A DNA stretch of 64,000 bases from Paucibacter sp. KCTC 42545 (lineage in GTDB: Bacteria > Pseudomonadota > Gammaproteobacteria > Burkholderiales > Burkholderiaceae_C): NCBI RefSeq assembly GCF_001477625.1, contig NZ_CP013692.1, positions 5,022,001-5,086,000 on the forward strand. The letters run 5' to 3'. A program made the position numbers and the translations under genes. The notes beneath the pieces are model-generated. The model was not told where the DNA came from, ran no database searches, and saw nothing but the letters and a program-made list of their open reading frames with translations. Positions 10,147 to 18,931 of this stretch are shown in pieces; positions within the stretch are counted from its first letter, which is position 1; each line of letters starts with the position of its first letter.

Positions 10147-10280
10147 GAATCTGGGGCTTTGTTATTGCCCTTGTTCGTCGCAGGGTCACTGCAGTTAGAC
10201 TCAAGTCGCGCAAGGCGAGCTGGTTTGCCTGGCTTGCAACTCCCCGCCCCGCTCACCTTGCCCGCTCCGGAAGGAAATGC

Positions 10281-11066
10281 ATGAACGTCTTCGCGCGCGC
10301 GCTGTTTGCTGTGCTTTGTTTCGCCTGCCTGACGCAGGGAAACGCGGCTGCACCGGCGCCTATGCAGCCGCGGCAAGCCATCTTGGAGGTGGTGCGCGGC
10401 AACGAAGACTATCCACCGTTTGAAATGATGGTCGACGGCAAGCTCGCCGGCTTGCATGTGGACATGGTGGAGGCTGCAGCTAAAAGCCTGGGGCTGCGGG
10501 TGCGCTGGACCAGCCTGCCCTGGAAGCGCGCACTCCTGATGGTGGAAACCGGCCAGGCCGATGCCATCACCTACATCTCGCGCACGCCCGAGCGCGAAGC
10601 CTGGGCGGTGTTTTTGGAAGGCAATTTCCTGTCCAGCGCCGATGTCCGCTTCATCGCCCGCAAGGAAGACGCCGCGCGCCTGGTTTTCAATGGCGATCTG
10701 CCGGACTTTCTGGCTCAGCACAGCTTGGTGGCGGTGCGTGGTTTTCAGTTCGGCAATGCCGAGATCGACCGCGGCCCCCGCATCGAAGCCAGCAATACGG
10801 ACGACCTCTTGCGTCGCCTGTTGGCAGGGCATGCCACGGTCGGTGTGGTGGCCTGGGACAACTTCAGGGCCGCCCATCAGGATCGCCCCGAGTTCGCCCG
10901 CATCGTAGCGCTGCAGCCGCCGATCATCAGTGCGCGCAACTACATCGCTTTTTCAGCGGCGCGTGGTCATACGCCGCTGGCGCAGCGTTTCTCGGTCGCG
11001 CTAAGCCGGCTCAAACAGAGCGCTGAATACGCGCAGCTGCAAAAGCGTTACGCGCAAGCGCCCTAA
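10281..11066 (+). CDS. periplasmic substrate-binding protein (SBP_bac_3-like)
   Basis: A 261-residue protein with a signal peptide (MNVFARALFAVLCFACLTQGNAA) and the type-3 solute-binding fold: LEVVRGNEDYPPFEMMVDGKLAGLHVDMVEAAAKSLGLRVRW, then PWKRALLMVETGQADAI, where the PW motif is typical of stand-alone members. The start is supported by AAGGAA before the ATG at 10281. No ABC permease or ATPase is adjacent, so it may act alone as a sensor or accessory protein; these orphan family members are common in betaproteobacteria. It is divergent from psuK and convergent with the DUF2059 gene. Confidence 0.8.
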   Translation: MNVFARALFAVLCFACLTQGNAAAPAPMQPRQAILEVVRGNEDYPPFEMMVDGKLAGLHVDMVEAAAKSLGLRVRWTSLPWKRALLMVETGQADAITYISRTPEREAWAVFLEGNFLSSADVRFIARKEDAARLVFNGDLPDFLAQHSLVAVRGFQFGNAEIDRGPRIEASNTDDLLRRLLAGHATVGVVAWDNFRAAHQDRPEFARIVALQPPIISARNYIAFSAARGHTPLAQRFSVALSRLKQSAEYAQLQKRYAQAP

Positions 11067-11093
11067 TCGCAGGGCGCCTGCGCCGCTTTCAGC

Positions 11094-11732
11094 TCAAGGC
11101 GCGATGGAAGCTGCGCGCAGCTTCAGGCCCACGGCCTGAGTCATGGTTTGCAGCTTGGGGTTGATGGCGGCGGCGCTTTCGTTGGCCACCTTTTCGCCCA
11201 AGGTCTTTTCCATCACCGGCACGAGCTTCTCGAACTTCTTCTTCACCGGCGATTCCAGCAGGGCAATGATCTGGCGCAGCTCGTTGTCGTCAAAGTTTTC
11301 CAGCAGCATGGGGCCAACGGTGGGTGTGACCAGCTTTTGCGCATTCGCCTTGGCAATCGGTGTGGCTTCGTCCACATAGGTCTGCACATCGCCGCTGATG
11401 TCTTTGAGCGTGCGGTCGCGCTTCTCGGCGCTGACCCGGCCTTGCAGCACCACGCGGGCTTGCTCCATGGCGTTGACCGCCGGGCGCTGCACCATCACCA
11501 CGGCCACATCTTCCACATGCCACAGGCTCAGCAAACGCTCCACCAGGGCCTGGCGCGCCGGGCTGGCGGCGGGTGCTGAGGCGGCTGCGCTGGGTGTGGC
11601 GGGAGCAGCAGCTGCCGTGGTTTTGGCTGCGGGCGTGGCCGCGGTTTGGGCGCTGGCGCCCTGACTCAAAAGCGCCGCCAACAGGCCGGCGGTGAGGGAG
11701 CTTGCAAAGGACAGAGATGAGGGCAGCTTCAT
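11094..11732 (-). CDS. DUF2059 domain-containing secreted protein
   Basis: A 212-residue protein from the ATG at 11732 ([29 protein letters not shown], a clear signal peptide). An Ala/Pro/Thr-rich linker follows, then the helical DUF2059 region with ARQALVERLLSLWHVED and ENFDDNELRQIIALLESPVKKKFEKLVPVM. Function of the family is unknown. It is the last gene of the minus-strand locus, 86 bp after the FadL-type porin gene, and may or may not share its transcript. A GCAGG/CCTGC stem at 11069-11081 lies just downstream in the convergent gap. Confidence 0.8.
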   Translation of the reverse strand: MKLPSSLSFASSLTAGLLAALLSQGASAQTAATPAAKTTAAAAPATPSAAASAPAASPARQALVERLLSLWHVEDVAVVMVQRPAVNAMEQARVVLQGRVSAEKRDRTLKDISGDVQTYVDEATPIAKANAQKLVTPTVGPMLLENFDDNELRQIIALLESPVKKKFEKLVPVMEKTLGEKVANESAAAINPKLQTMTQAVGLKLRAASIAP

Positions 11733-11818
11733 GGCGAGAGGGAAATAGAGAAGGGGTCGTCGGAAACAAAGAAGGGCCGAGAGACAGAGCCCGTCTTGGG
11801 CCCTGTCATGGAATGGCA

Positions 11819-13462
11819 TCAGAAGGGATGGCTGAAAGAGATGCCGCCGTAGCGGATGTAGATGCCGCCATTCACATCCAGGCCGGCATAGGGGTTGTAG
11901 ATCACATTGCTGAAGTTGGTGCAGTTGAGATTGCAGCTGGTGTTGGCGGGCAGGTTGAAGCGGCCGTGGGCGTAAGCCACGGTGGCGTCGATGCGCAAGC
12001 CCTTGTCGCTTTGGTAGCCGACGCCGGCGCTATAGACCTTCAGATCGGGCAGCGGTGCAATCAAGTCCATCGCCGAGCTGGGCACCGAGCTGCGGCGCGG
12101 CTCGTAGCCGCCGCGCACATGGAAGTGCTTGCCGACGCTGAGATCCACCCCGTAGCCGAAGTGCAAGGGGCTTTTGTAGCCGCGCGGGATGATCAGCTTG
12201 CTGGCGTCGCCCTGGCCGAACAGACGCGCCATCTGCAGCAGGGAGATCTGCTTGTCGAACTGGAAGGTCATCTTGTCCCAGCGCGCCCAGTTGGTCCAGT
12301 TGACGTCCACATTGAACTGCAGGAAGGACAGCGGCTTGATCTTGATGCCGGCCTGAATATGCTCAGGGAAGGGCAGCACCAAGGTGGCATTGCCGCTCTG
12401 CGACTCGGGGATGCTGCTGGGCATGGCGAAGGTGGCCGCCATGATGGGGCCCAGCAGGCTGGCGTACATGCCGTCCACGAACTTGCGCAGCATCGGGTTG
12501 GCGTTGAAGGTGTAGCGCCCGGTCAGCGTGGAGCTGGATCCGAACTGGTACACCGCGCCCGCCGCAAACCACTCCTTGGGCTCCCACAACACGCCCACAT
12601 TGATGGTGGGATCCATCGGCGCGGTCATGTCGAAGTTCATGCTGCCCACGGAGTTGAAGGGCCGCAGGCGTCCCTCCTTGCCGCCGCCGCACAAGCCGAA
12701 GGCCAACACGTCGATGGGGTTGCCGCTGTCACCGCACCAGGCGTCCTGCAGCTTGCCGATGATGCCCAGCAGCTCATTGGGCATGCGCATCTCGGTATTG
12801 AGCATGAAGCCCTGGTGGGCGATGGGCACGGAGACGCCCAAGCTCAAGGTATCGGTGAGCTGATAAGCGGCAGTGGGTGAGAGATAGACCAGGCGCTGGA
12901 TCACCACCTTGCGGCCGTCGAAGCGGCCGGGGTCATTGGGATCTTTGGTGCGGTCGATGCCCACGGCCTGCGGTACATAGGTGGCGGTGCCGAAGGTCCA
13001 CTTGGACTCGGGCTCGTGAAAGGCCAGGCCTAAGCCCGCCGCAAACGCGGCCGGCAAACTCCAGGTGGGCGAGCCGTAGATGGGCAGATAAATGCTCTGC
13101 CGCACCGGCCCGGTCTTGGTGCCGTTGAGCGGGTCTTCCTTCCAGCCGCCGATGTCAAAGCCATCGGGTTGATGGAAGCTGGCATAGGGCTTGATGGAGG
13201 CGCCGAACAAGGCGTCCTGGCGCCGATTGGTCTTGATGCGGGCCAGGCCGGCGGGGTTGAAGTGGATGCTGTCCAGGCCCGGCGGGTCGGCCGTGACGGC
13301 ATTGCCCAAGGCCATGCCCACCACGCTGACGCCCAGGTTTTCGGTCAAGGCGGCGTGGCTGCTCGAGGCCAGGCCTAAGCCCAGGCTTGCGACAGCGCCC
13401 AGCGCGCAAAGCCTTGCCGCTGGCGCCCGGCGGCGCCAGTCCTTCTGAAGCTGAGGCAACAT
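11819..13462 (-). CDS. FadL/TodX (OmpP1) family outer-membrane transport protein
   Basis: A 547-residue protein with a signal peptide ending near SSSHAAL. The mature N-terminus (ALTENLGVSVVGMALGNAVTADPPGLDSIHFNPAGLARI) shows the FadL hatch features, including the NPAGLA signature. The remainder is beta-rich with many aromatic strand ends (GVGYQSDKGLRIDATVAYAHGRF) and ends in Phe (GGISFSHPF), as outer-membrane barrels do. FadL proteins bring hydrophobic molecules across the outer membrane. It is larger than E. coli FadL (~446). It starts 7 bp after the preceding barrel gene ends, so it belongs to the export-like operon; its cargo is unknown. Confidence 0.85.
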   Translation of the reverse strand: MLPQLQKDWRRRAPAARLCALGAVASLGLGLASSSHAALTENLGVSVVGMALGNAVTADPPGLDSIHFNPAGLARIKTNRRQDALFGASIKPYASFHQPDGFDIGGWKEDPLNGTKTGPVRQSIYLPIYGSPTWSLPAAFAAGLGLAFHEPESKWTFGTATYVPQAVGIDRTKDPNDPGRFDGRKVVIQRLVYLSPTAAYQLTDTLSLGVSVPIAHQGFMLNTEMRMPNELLGIIGKLQDAWCGDSGNPIDVLAFGLCGGGKEGRLRPFNSVGSMNFDMTAPMDPTINVGVLWEPKEWFAAGAVYQFGSSSTLTGRYTFNANPMLRKFVDGMYASLLGPIMAATFAMPSSIPESQSGNATLVLPFPEHIQAGIKIKPLSFLQFNVDVNWTNWARWDKMTFQFDKQISLLQMARLFGQGDASKLIIPRGYKSPLHFGYGVDLSVGKHFHVRGGYEPRRSSVPSSAMDLIAPLPDLKVYSAGVGYQSDKGLRIDATVAYAHGRFNLPANTSCNLNCTNFSNVIYNPYAGLDVNGGIYIRYGGISFSHPF

Positions 13463-13469
13463 GGCAGCC

Positions 13470-14522
13470 TCAGAGGTTCAGAGGCATATTGAAGCCCAGC
13501 GTGAAGCTAGGTGCATCAGGTCCCAGGCCGACGCCGACCGAGACATTCATGGTGGTCTTGGGTGAGGCACGCACGCCCAGGCCGAAGCTCAAGATGCCCG
13601 AGGTCTGCGGCGCGGTAGCGCTCATCTTGCCGTCGGCCAGGTAGAGGTGTGAGCGCGCCGACACCGTTTCCTGGAAGGACATGGTGGTCGAGACTTTGTA
13701 CGACAAGGCGTAGGCGAAGCCCATGCCGAAGCTCAGGCTGGCGCCAGGGCTCATCTTCACCAAAGTGCCGCCGTTGACGGTCTGATCCAAACCGGTGGCG
13801 GCCTGGCCCAGGGTGACCGACACCGAGCCGAACACGGCCACCGGGTCCATCACCTTGGAGGCATTGGCGCCGAAGGTGATGCTGTTATAGCCCGAGCCGG
13901 TTGCCAGGCCTTGGTTGCTGATGGTCTTGAAGGGGCTGCGGCCGGTGGCCACGCGCAGGGTGCTGGAGGCGGTCAGCGCGGGCAGGTCACGGCTTTGCGC
14001 CAGGGGCTGCCAGCGCACACCCATCGAGAGGTCGCCGATGCCGTTGGACAGGCCGGAGAAGCTCTCCGACTGGCTGTACTTACTGACCAGAGGAATGGTG
14101 ACGTTGCCGGTCAGGTTGTCGAGCAGGCCGTAGTCGGTCGACACCGTGTTGGTGATGGTGTGCGAGCGGGTGTTCTGGATGCTGAACAGCGTCAGCGAGT
14201 TATCGGCAAAGCGGGCGTCGATCAGCTGGCTGCCGATGTAGGCGTAGTTGAGGTCATAGGTCAGGGCCAGTGAGCCTTTTTTGATCAAGGAATACTGCTT
14301 GTCGGTCGCGGTGAGGGTGGCTTTGAGCAGGGCGGCCTGGTCCACATCGCCATCCTTCTTGGCGAGTGCTTGGCGGGCAGCTTCGGCATCGGCGCTGGCG
14401 CTGCTGGTGGATGGGGTGCTGGCGGCAGTGCTGGATTGAGCAAGGGACAGTCCGGTGTGCAGCAGCAGGGCCAAAACGAGGCCGGAGGCGGCGCGAGAGC
14501 GGGTCGAGATTGCGGTCATCAT
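13470..14522 (-). CDS. outer-membrane beta-barrel protein, FapF-like candidate
   Basis: A 350-residue protein with a signal peptide (ASGLVLALLLHTGLSLAQ). A Ser/Ala-rich stretch and a short charged helix follow (ADAEAARQALAKKDGDVDQAALL), then amphipathic beta strands (YSLIKKGSLALTYDLNYAYIG, VSTDYGLLDNLTGNVTIPLVSKY, IGDLSMGVRWQPL) to a C-terminal GFNMPLNL. Such proteins are usually labelled only 'transporter'. The plan of helical N-terminal segment plus barrel, together with the adjacent C39 peptidase and small secreted proteins, recalls FapF of functional-amyloid loci; that link is inference from architecture, not alignment. Start codons at 14522 and 14519 are both possible. Confidence 0.6.
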   Translation of the reverse strand: MMTAISTRSRAASGLVLALLLHTGLSLAQSSTAASTPSTSSASADAEAARQALAKKDGDVDQAALLKATLTATDKQYSLIKKGSLALTYDLNYAYIGSQLIDARFADNSLTLFSIQNTRSHTITNTVSTDYGLLDNLTGNVTIPLVSKYSQSESFSGLSNGIGDLSMGVRWQPLAQSRDLPALTASSTLRVATGRSPFKTISNQGLATGSGYNSITFGANASKVMDPVAVFGSVSVTLGQAATGLDQTVNGGTLVKMSPGASLSFGMGFAYALSYKVSTTMSFQETVSARSHLYLADGKMSATAPQTSGILSFGLGVRASPKTTMNVSVGVGLGPDAPSFTLGFNMPLNL

Positions 14523-14536
14523 GATGAGAAGGATCG

Positions 14537-15304
14537 TTAGCGTCGGAGATTGAAAGTGCCAAAGTTGGCTTGCACCGCAGCGCGCAGGGCTTCGGTGTTG
14601 TCGAGGGGAAGGGAAAGGCGCGCCTGGCTGCGCAGTTGATCGGGGTCGATCACACCCAATTCCTGATCGTTGAGCGCGAGCAGGTTTTTGGCTTGGCCCT
14701 GCGTCTTCGAGGGATAGAGCAGGAATAAGGTGTTGCGGTCCCAGAGTTCAGTGAACTCGGCCACCGAGAAGACGATGTGGCCCACCGAGGGGTCGGCCAG
14801 GAAGACCTTGCCGTCGCGGATGCCGCGGAAGACCACAAAGTGCTTGAAGCCGGCGTAGTCGATGGGCACGATGCCGGGCACGGTCAGCTCGGCCAGGTCT
14901 TTGATCTCGGCCTTGAAGCCGGCGCTGTCCGAGCCCAGGGTGGCCACATAGCGCTTCATGTCCAGCAGCGAGAAGCCGCGGCGCTCGATGATTCGGTCGC
15001 GCTCGCCATGGGCCAGCATGCCTTCCATGGCGGCTTGTTCGGTGACCTGGATGCCCAGGTAGTTGTTGATGATGGTCACCAGCGCGGCCGAGCCGCAGCT
15101 GTAGTCGTAAGCCTGGTGCACGATGTTCTTGAACTTCAGCTCCGACAGCGGCTCGATCACCACCGAGGCCGGCACCACGCCGCCGCCCACCTGCGCCATC
15201 GGCAGTTCGAACTGGCGCTCGGGGCGGTCTTGGGCGGGCTTTTGTGTGTCCAGCGTGGCGCCGCCGATCAGCATGGCCAGGGTGCCCAGCAAAATCATCA
15301 ACAT
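14537..15304 (-). CDS. periplasmic C39-family cysteine peptidase (FapD-like)
   Basis: A 255-residue protein from the ATG at 15304 (MLMILLGTLAMLIGGATL, signal or membrane anchor). The peptidase C39 core is visible: Cys70 in YDYSCGSAALVTIINNYLG, His155 in FKHFVVFRG and Asp171 in VFLADPSVGH. There is no ABC-transporter domain, unlike bacteriocin C39 exporters, so it should act in the periplasm, as proposed for FapD of Pseudomonas amyloid loci. The genes for six secreted paralogues lie immediately upstream and the barrel gene 14 bp downstream, making those paralogues its likely clients. A cleavage site cannot be assigned from sequence alone. Confidence 0.8.
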   Translation of the reverse strand: MLMILLGTLAMLIGGATLDTQKPAQDRPERQFELPMAQVGGGVVPASVVIEPLSELKFKNIVHQAYDYSCGSAALVTIINNYLGIQVTEQAAMEGMLAHGERDRIIERRGFSLLDMKRYVATLGSDSAGFKAEIKDLAELTVPGIVPIDYAGFKHFVVFRGIRDGKVFLADPSVGHIVFSVAEFTELWDRNTLFLLYPSKTQGQAKNLLALNDQELGVIDPDQLRSQARLSLPLDNTEALRAAVQANFGTFNLRR

Positions 15305-15360
15305 GGTTGGTCTAGGATGCGTTGGAAGTGAATAGATGGATGAGGAGCGGGCGGGTTGCT

Positions 15361-15831
15361 TTACTTGGCCCACATCAGCAACTGGCCCTGCATCTGGGCG
15401 CTGCCGCTGAGCTGGATCTGGCCCAGGCTGTTGTTGATGGGCGCCAGCGGGTCGCCCTGCACGCCGATGGCGCGGATGCCAAAGTCCTTGAAGCCCAGAA
15501 AGCTGGGCATGCCGACCTGGATCACATCGCCCTGGCTGCTGCTGGTGGCCGGCTTCACTTCCAGGCCCAGCAAATCCAGCGTGCCGCTGACCCGGTCCAG
15601 CAGCAAATAGCTGGTGTTGCCTTGCACCTTGAAGCCCAGGCTGACGCGGTTATTGCTGCCCGGCTGGGTGTTGAGTTCCAGGTGCGCGTTCATCACGATG
15701 CCGTCGCGGCCGCTGACGCGGGCCAGTGCGGCGTCATCCAGCGGCGTGGCGGCTTGGGCGGCCTGGCCCAACAGGCCAAGTAGGGCCAACAAGGGAAGCA
15801 AGAAAAGTTGCCGGACAGTCAGCGCACGCAT
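15361..15831 (-). CDS. small secreted paralogue F (DUF6160/FilA-like)
   Basis: A 156-residue protein with a signal peptide (LFLLPLLALLGLLGQAAQA). Directly after it comes the locus motif TPLDDAALARVSGRDGIVM, as in the other members. The body is beta-rich without Cys and ends in QLLMWAK, which resembles the WIWAH/WIWAR ends of paralogues A, B and C. Function is unknown; a structural or adhesive surface subunit is inferred from context. Its ATG follows the stop of paralogue E by one base, indicating tight translational coupling, and it precedes the C39 peptidase gene by 56 bp. Confidence 0.7.
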   Translation of the reverse strand: MRALTVRQLFLLPLLALLGLLGQAAQAATPLDDAALARVSGRDGIVMNAHLELNTQPGSNNRVSLGFKVQGNTSYLLLDRVSGTLDLLGLEVKPATSSSQGDVIQVGMPSFLGFKDFGIRAIGVQGDPLAPINNSLGQIQLSGSAQMQGQLLMWAK

Positions 15832-15832
15832 C

Positions 15833-16780
15833 TCAACGGCCGCCTTTCAGTTTGATGTCGAGGTACTGGATCTGCATGCCGCCGATGCGGCTGCTGCCCA
15901 GATCCACATTGCCGCCGATATCGCTTTTGAAGCTGATGTTGTCGATCACCAAACTGCCCACCGGCGCTGGCTGGCCGGCGCTGGGCCAAGCCAGATTCAG
16001 ATGCAGCACGCCGCCGCTGCCATCGGGCGCGGCCAGGGTGTTGAGCAGCAGGGGCTGTTGATCGAGATCGGCCAGGCGCCAGGGTGCGCCGCTCAAGCCG
16101 GTGGCAATGCTGTTGGCCGCGCCCAGATGCAGGCCACGCAGGCTGAACTGCTCCGGCGCGCCGGGCGCGTCCAGCAGCGTGGTGTCGCTGCGGCCGCGCG
16201 GGCGCAGGCTCAGGGCGCCGAGGTCCAGCTTGAGGCTGAGGCCAAAAGCGATGCCCTGCACATCGGGGTTGGCATTCGGGGCCAGGTCCAGGCTCAGGCC
16301 GCTGCTGCGCAAGTCCTGCAGCAGCAGGGCGCCGGCCTGAAAGTTGCTGCCGGCGGTGTCTTGCAAGCTCAGGTCGGCCGCGAACTGCCAGCGCAGCAGG
16401 CCGAGGCTGTTGAGCGGGCCGCTGAGCGTGAGCTTGTCCGGCAGGCCCGCGCCGCGTTGGCTGACGCTCAGCTGGTAGGGGTCGCTGAAGGTGCTGGCAG
16501 GATCGTCGCTGCGCGACAGGCTGATATTGCCCAGGGTCAGGCCGCTGGCATCGCTGCTGCTGCCCAGGCGCAGCGTCAAGCTGCCGTCCAGCGAGAAGCC
16601 GCGCAAATTGAAGGCAAAGCCATCGCGCGCATGCACGCTGGCCAAATCAGCGTCCGAGATGCTTTGCAGGCCGGCCTGCGCCAAGCCGCCGCACAGCAAG
16701 CTCATCGCCGCAGAGGCGACAACAGCGGCCCGGGCTGCCGCTGTGATGAGGATGCTGTGGAGGAGGAAATCGGCGCGCAT
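15833..16780 (-). CDS. large secreted paralogue E (DUF6160/FilA-like)
   Basis: The largest member at 315 residues. The N-terminus is hydrophobic (LITAAARAAVVASAAMSLLCGGLAQA) and leads into LQSISDADLASVHARDGFAF, the same post-signal motif as its neighbours but with Ala for Gly before RDG. The body is Leu/Ser/Gly-rich with repeated short amphipathic strands (LRGFSLDGSLTLRLGSSS, GLSLKLDLGALSLRPRG, SLVIDNISFKSDI). It lacks the WxWA ending and finishes IQYLDIKLKGGR. No enzyme motif is visible. It sits between D (6-bp gap) and F in the operon. Confidence 0.65.
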   Translation of the reverse strand: MRADFLLHSILITAAARAAVVASAAMSLLCGGLAQAGLQSISDADLASVHARDGFAFNLRGFSLDGSLTLRLGSSSDASGLTLGNISLSRSDDPASTFSDPYQLSVSQRGAGLPDKLTLSGPLNSLGLLRWQFAADLSLQDTAGSNFQAGALLLQDLRSSGLSLDLAPNANPDVQGIAFGLSLKLDLGALSLRPRGRSDTTLLDAPGAPEQFSLRGLHLGAANSIATGLSGAPWRLADLDQQPLLLNTLAAPDGSGGVLHLNLAWPSAGQPAPVGSLVIDNISFKSDIGGNVDLGSSRIGGMQIQYLDIKLKGGR

Positions 16781-16786
16781 GACGGC

Positions 16787-17569
16787 TCACCCTCCCGGTT
16801 TGGGCAGGTTGGGCGGCAGGGCCGCGCCGGGGTTCAGGGCCATCAGGCGGTCGCGCCAGTTCAGCCACAGGCCTTGCATGGCCGCGCTGCTGGGCGGCTG
16901 ACCGGCGGCGCTGGGGTATTGCACCGACTGTTTCAGAATCGAGATGAAAAAGTCGCGGCTGGGTCCGTTGTTGTCACCGGCCTGAATGGCGCTGACGTTG
17001 GCCAGATTGAAGGGGCAGGTGTTGCCTGCGCCGCAGTTCGTGCCGTCCCAGCGTTTGCCGCCTTGCGGGTCTTGGTTGGTGTCGAGCGTGCGGCCCAGGG
17101 TATCGGTGAAAGCCAGCGAGCCGCTGATGCTTTGCGCGGCCAGGCCGATGTGGCCACTGATGCCTTCAAAGCCCAGGCGCATGCCGATCACTTCGCGGGT
17201 GCTGGCATTGCCGGCATTGCGGTAGACCAGCTCCAGATAAGGGTTGCTTAGCGCCACGGTGCGCGCGGCGTCGTCCAGATCACTGCGGCCGAACTGCAGG
17301 CGGTTGATGGCGAAATCGGCACCGGCGCCGTTATTGGCGGCGATGCTGTACTCGCCCAGGCGAATATTGCTGAAGTTGGCGTTCAGCTTGATGTCGGCGT
17401 TGAGGGTGACGCGCGAGAAGTCGTAGCCGTTGATGCTGGTGTTCGTCACCTCCACCATGGCCTGACCCCAGACACGGGACAGTTCGTAATCGGGCAGCGG
17501 CGCACCTTGCGCCCAGGCGACGCTGGCGCTGCTCAGCACCAGCACGGCTGCGAAGAATTGACGCAGCAT
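16787..17569 (-). CDS. secreted paralogue D with degenerate motif
   Basis: A 260-residue protein from the ATG at 17569 (MLRQFFAAVLVLSSASVAWAQ), two bases after the stop of paralogue C; in-frame ATGs exist at 17590 and 17584 but lie inside C. After the signal peptide the sequence is GAPLPDYELSRVWGQAMVEV: the L.D..L..V.G part is kept but the DG pair is replaced by QAM. The body carries NADIKLNANFSNIRLGEYSIAANNG and a CxxxxxC pair (NCGAGNTCPF), the only cysteine pair seen in the mature set. The C-terminus is Pro-rich. It may have a distinct role such as a cap or assembly factor. Confidence 0.65.
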   Translation of the reverse strand: MLRQFFAAVLVLSSASVAWAQGAPLPDYELSRVWGQAMVEVTNTSINGYDFSRVTLNADIKLNANFSNIRLGEYSIAANNGAGADFAINRLQFGRSDLDDAARTVALSNPYLELVYRNAGNASTREVIGMRLGFEGISGHIGLAAQSISGSLAFTDTLGRTLDTNQDPQGGKRWDGTNCGAGNTCPFNLANVSAIQAGDNNGPSRDFFISILKQSVQYPSAAGQPPSSAAMQGLWLNWRDRLMALNPGAALPPNLPKPGG

Positions 17570-17571
17570 CT

Positions 17572-18108
17572 TCAGCGGGCCCATATCCACACCTTGGAGC
17601 CTTGCATGTCCAGATTGGTGAGCGAGAAGCTGCCGAAGGACGCACTGCTATTGCCCATGGTCACCGAGCCCACGCTGATGCTGGGGCTCAGGCGGTGGTC
17701 GAGCCCGGCGTTGGGGATGGCCAGCTGGATCACATCGCTGCGGTTGTCGTAGAGCCCGCTGCTGATCAAGCGGGCGATGCCGGCCGCGCCGTCGGCGCCG
17801 TAGGCCGCCATCGAGTTGCTCATGGCGCTGGTGAAGCTGTTGGCGCTGAGCACATCCACGGTCATCGCGAAGAGACCGGTGACCTTGATGTCGTTGAAGG
17901 CGATGGAGCCGCCGTTCGGGTTGTTCGTGCTTTGCGTGCTGTAGACGAAGGAGCCGATGTGGATATTCAGATCCGACGCAATCGTCACGCCGTCGCGGCC
18001 ATGCACTTCGGCCATTTCTTCGTCCTCCATCCGGGCCATGGCATGCGCGGCACCGACCGAGGCGGCCAGCAACACAGCGATGACAAGGGCGATCAGGATG
18101 CGGTTCAT
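17572..18108 (-). CDS. secreted paralogue C (DUF6160/FilA-like)
   Basis: A 178-residue protein from the ATG at 18108 (MNRILIALVIAVLLAASVGAAHA); a GTG at 18123 is a less likely start. It aligns along its whole length with A and B: EDEEMAEVHGRDGVTIASDL at the motif, NIHIGSFVYSTQ, GGSIAFNDIKVTGLFAMTVDVL, DVIQLAIPNAGLDHRLSPSI and the end SKVWIWAR. It is shorter in the middle than A and B and clearly diverged. It lies after the strong terminator at 18140-18170, so its expression depends on read-through or an internal promoter. Function is unknown; a minor subunit of the same structure is a reasonable guess. Confidence 0.75.
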   Translation of the reverse strand: MNRILIALVIAVLLAASVGAAHAMARMEDEEMAEVHGRDGVTIASDLNIHIGSFVYSTQSTNNPNGGSIAFNDIKVTGLFAMTVDVLSANSFTSAMSNSMAAYGADGAAGIARLISSGLYDNRSDVIQLAIPNAGLDHRLSPSISVGSVTMGNSSASFGSFSLTNLDMQGSKVWIWAR

Positions 18109-18139
18109 GGCGAAAAGGCACACGAAGGAGGCGAAAGGG

Positions 18140-18170
18140 AAAAAAAGACCCGGGTCCTGGGACCCGGGTC
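18140..18170 (-). terminator. intrinsic terminator between subunit genes B and C
   Basis: A perfect 10-bp stem (GACCCGGGTC at 18147-18156 and again at 18161-18170, each self-complementary) closes a 4-base loop. On the minus strand it is followed by seven T residues (18140-18146). It lies 35 bp after the stop of B and 32 bp before the ATG of C. It probably ends most transcripts of the A-B pair, leaving the secretion genes at lower level. Confidence 0.88.
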
Positions 18171-18204
18171 GGTCGATCAGGCGAAGCTCAGATCAAGACT
18201 GATC

Positions 18205-18837
18205 TCAGTGGGCCCAGATCCAGACCTTGGTGCCTTGCAGGTCCATGTTGTTGATGGCCACGCTGCCGAAGGAAGCTGCGCTGTTACCCATCTTGATGGC
18301 GCCGACCGAGATGCTGGGCGACAGCTTGCTGTCCAGCTTGGCATTGGGGAAGGCGAACTGCACGACATCGCTGGCGGCGTCGTAGATGGCTCCACCGGTG
18401 GCGGCGCCGAAGGCGTCAAAAGTAGGTGCAGTCAGCTTGCCCAGCTGGGTTGCCACGGCAACGCCACCGGCGGTGGGGGTCACAGCCAGGCCACCGGCCA
18501 GTGCCTTGCCGACATCAGCGTCAGCTTGGGTCAGGCCCAGGCGGGCGCCGATGGAGTCAGCCACGGTGCCGACGAAGGCGCTCTTGCCCAAGATGTCCAC
18601 GGTCATGACGAACATGCCGTTGATCTTGATGTTGTTGAAGGACACAGAACCACCGCTTGCGTCGGTGTCGGTGTACTTGAAGGAGCCGATGTTGATGTTC
18701 AGGTCACCGGCGATGGACACACCGTCTTGGCCGCTGACTTGCGACAGAGCGCCGTCATCGATGGCGGTCATGGCGGATGCCGACAGAGCAGCAGTGGCGA
18801 GCAGGGCGGCGACAGCGGAGAGTTTGAAGAACTTCAT
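18205..18837 (-). CDS. secreted paralogue B, near-identical copy of A
   Basis: A 210-residue protein with a signal peptide ([22 protein letters not shown]). The mature start [20 protein letters not shown] carries the locus motif. The body is beta-prone and Asn/Ser/Gly-rich ([40 protein letters not shown]) with a central Ala/Gly-rich helix-like region, and it ends GTKVWIWAH. No Cys is present. It differs from A at three mature positions only (FNNIK/FNDIK, LTAPT/LTAAT, NSAAS/NSANS). The family looks like DUF6160/FilA-type proteins; a major surface-fibre or coat subunit is inferred, not shown. Confidence 0.75.
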   Translation of the reverse strand: MKFFKLSAVAALLATAALSASAMTAIDDGALSQVSGQDGVSIAGDLNINIGSFKYTDTDASGGSVSFNNIKINGMFVMTVDILGKSAFVGTVADSIGARLGLTQADADVGKALAGGLAVTPTAGGVAVATQLGKLTAPTFDAFGAATGGAIYDAASDVVQFAFPNAKLDSKLSPSISVGAIKMGNSAASFGSVAINNMDLQGTKVWIWAH

Positions 18838-18880
18838 GATGATGAATTCCTAGCAATACAAATTTGAATGGGATGTTTTT

Positions 18881-18913
18881 GATGCCGGCCGATCGCTTGA
18901 GCGGCCGGGCATC
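18881..18913. other. intergenic stem-loop between A and B
   Basis: GATGCC-GGCCG (18881-18891) pairs with CGGCC-G-GGCATC (18902-18913), an 11-bp stem with one bulged base. On the minus strand it is not followed by a T tract, so it is unlikely to terminate; it could stabilise or mark a processing point in an A-B mRNA. Confidence 0.5.
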
Positions 18914-18931
18914 GCAAGGTCAAAAGTCAGA

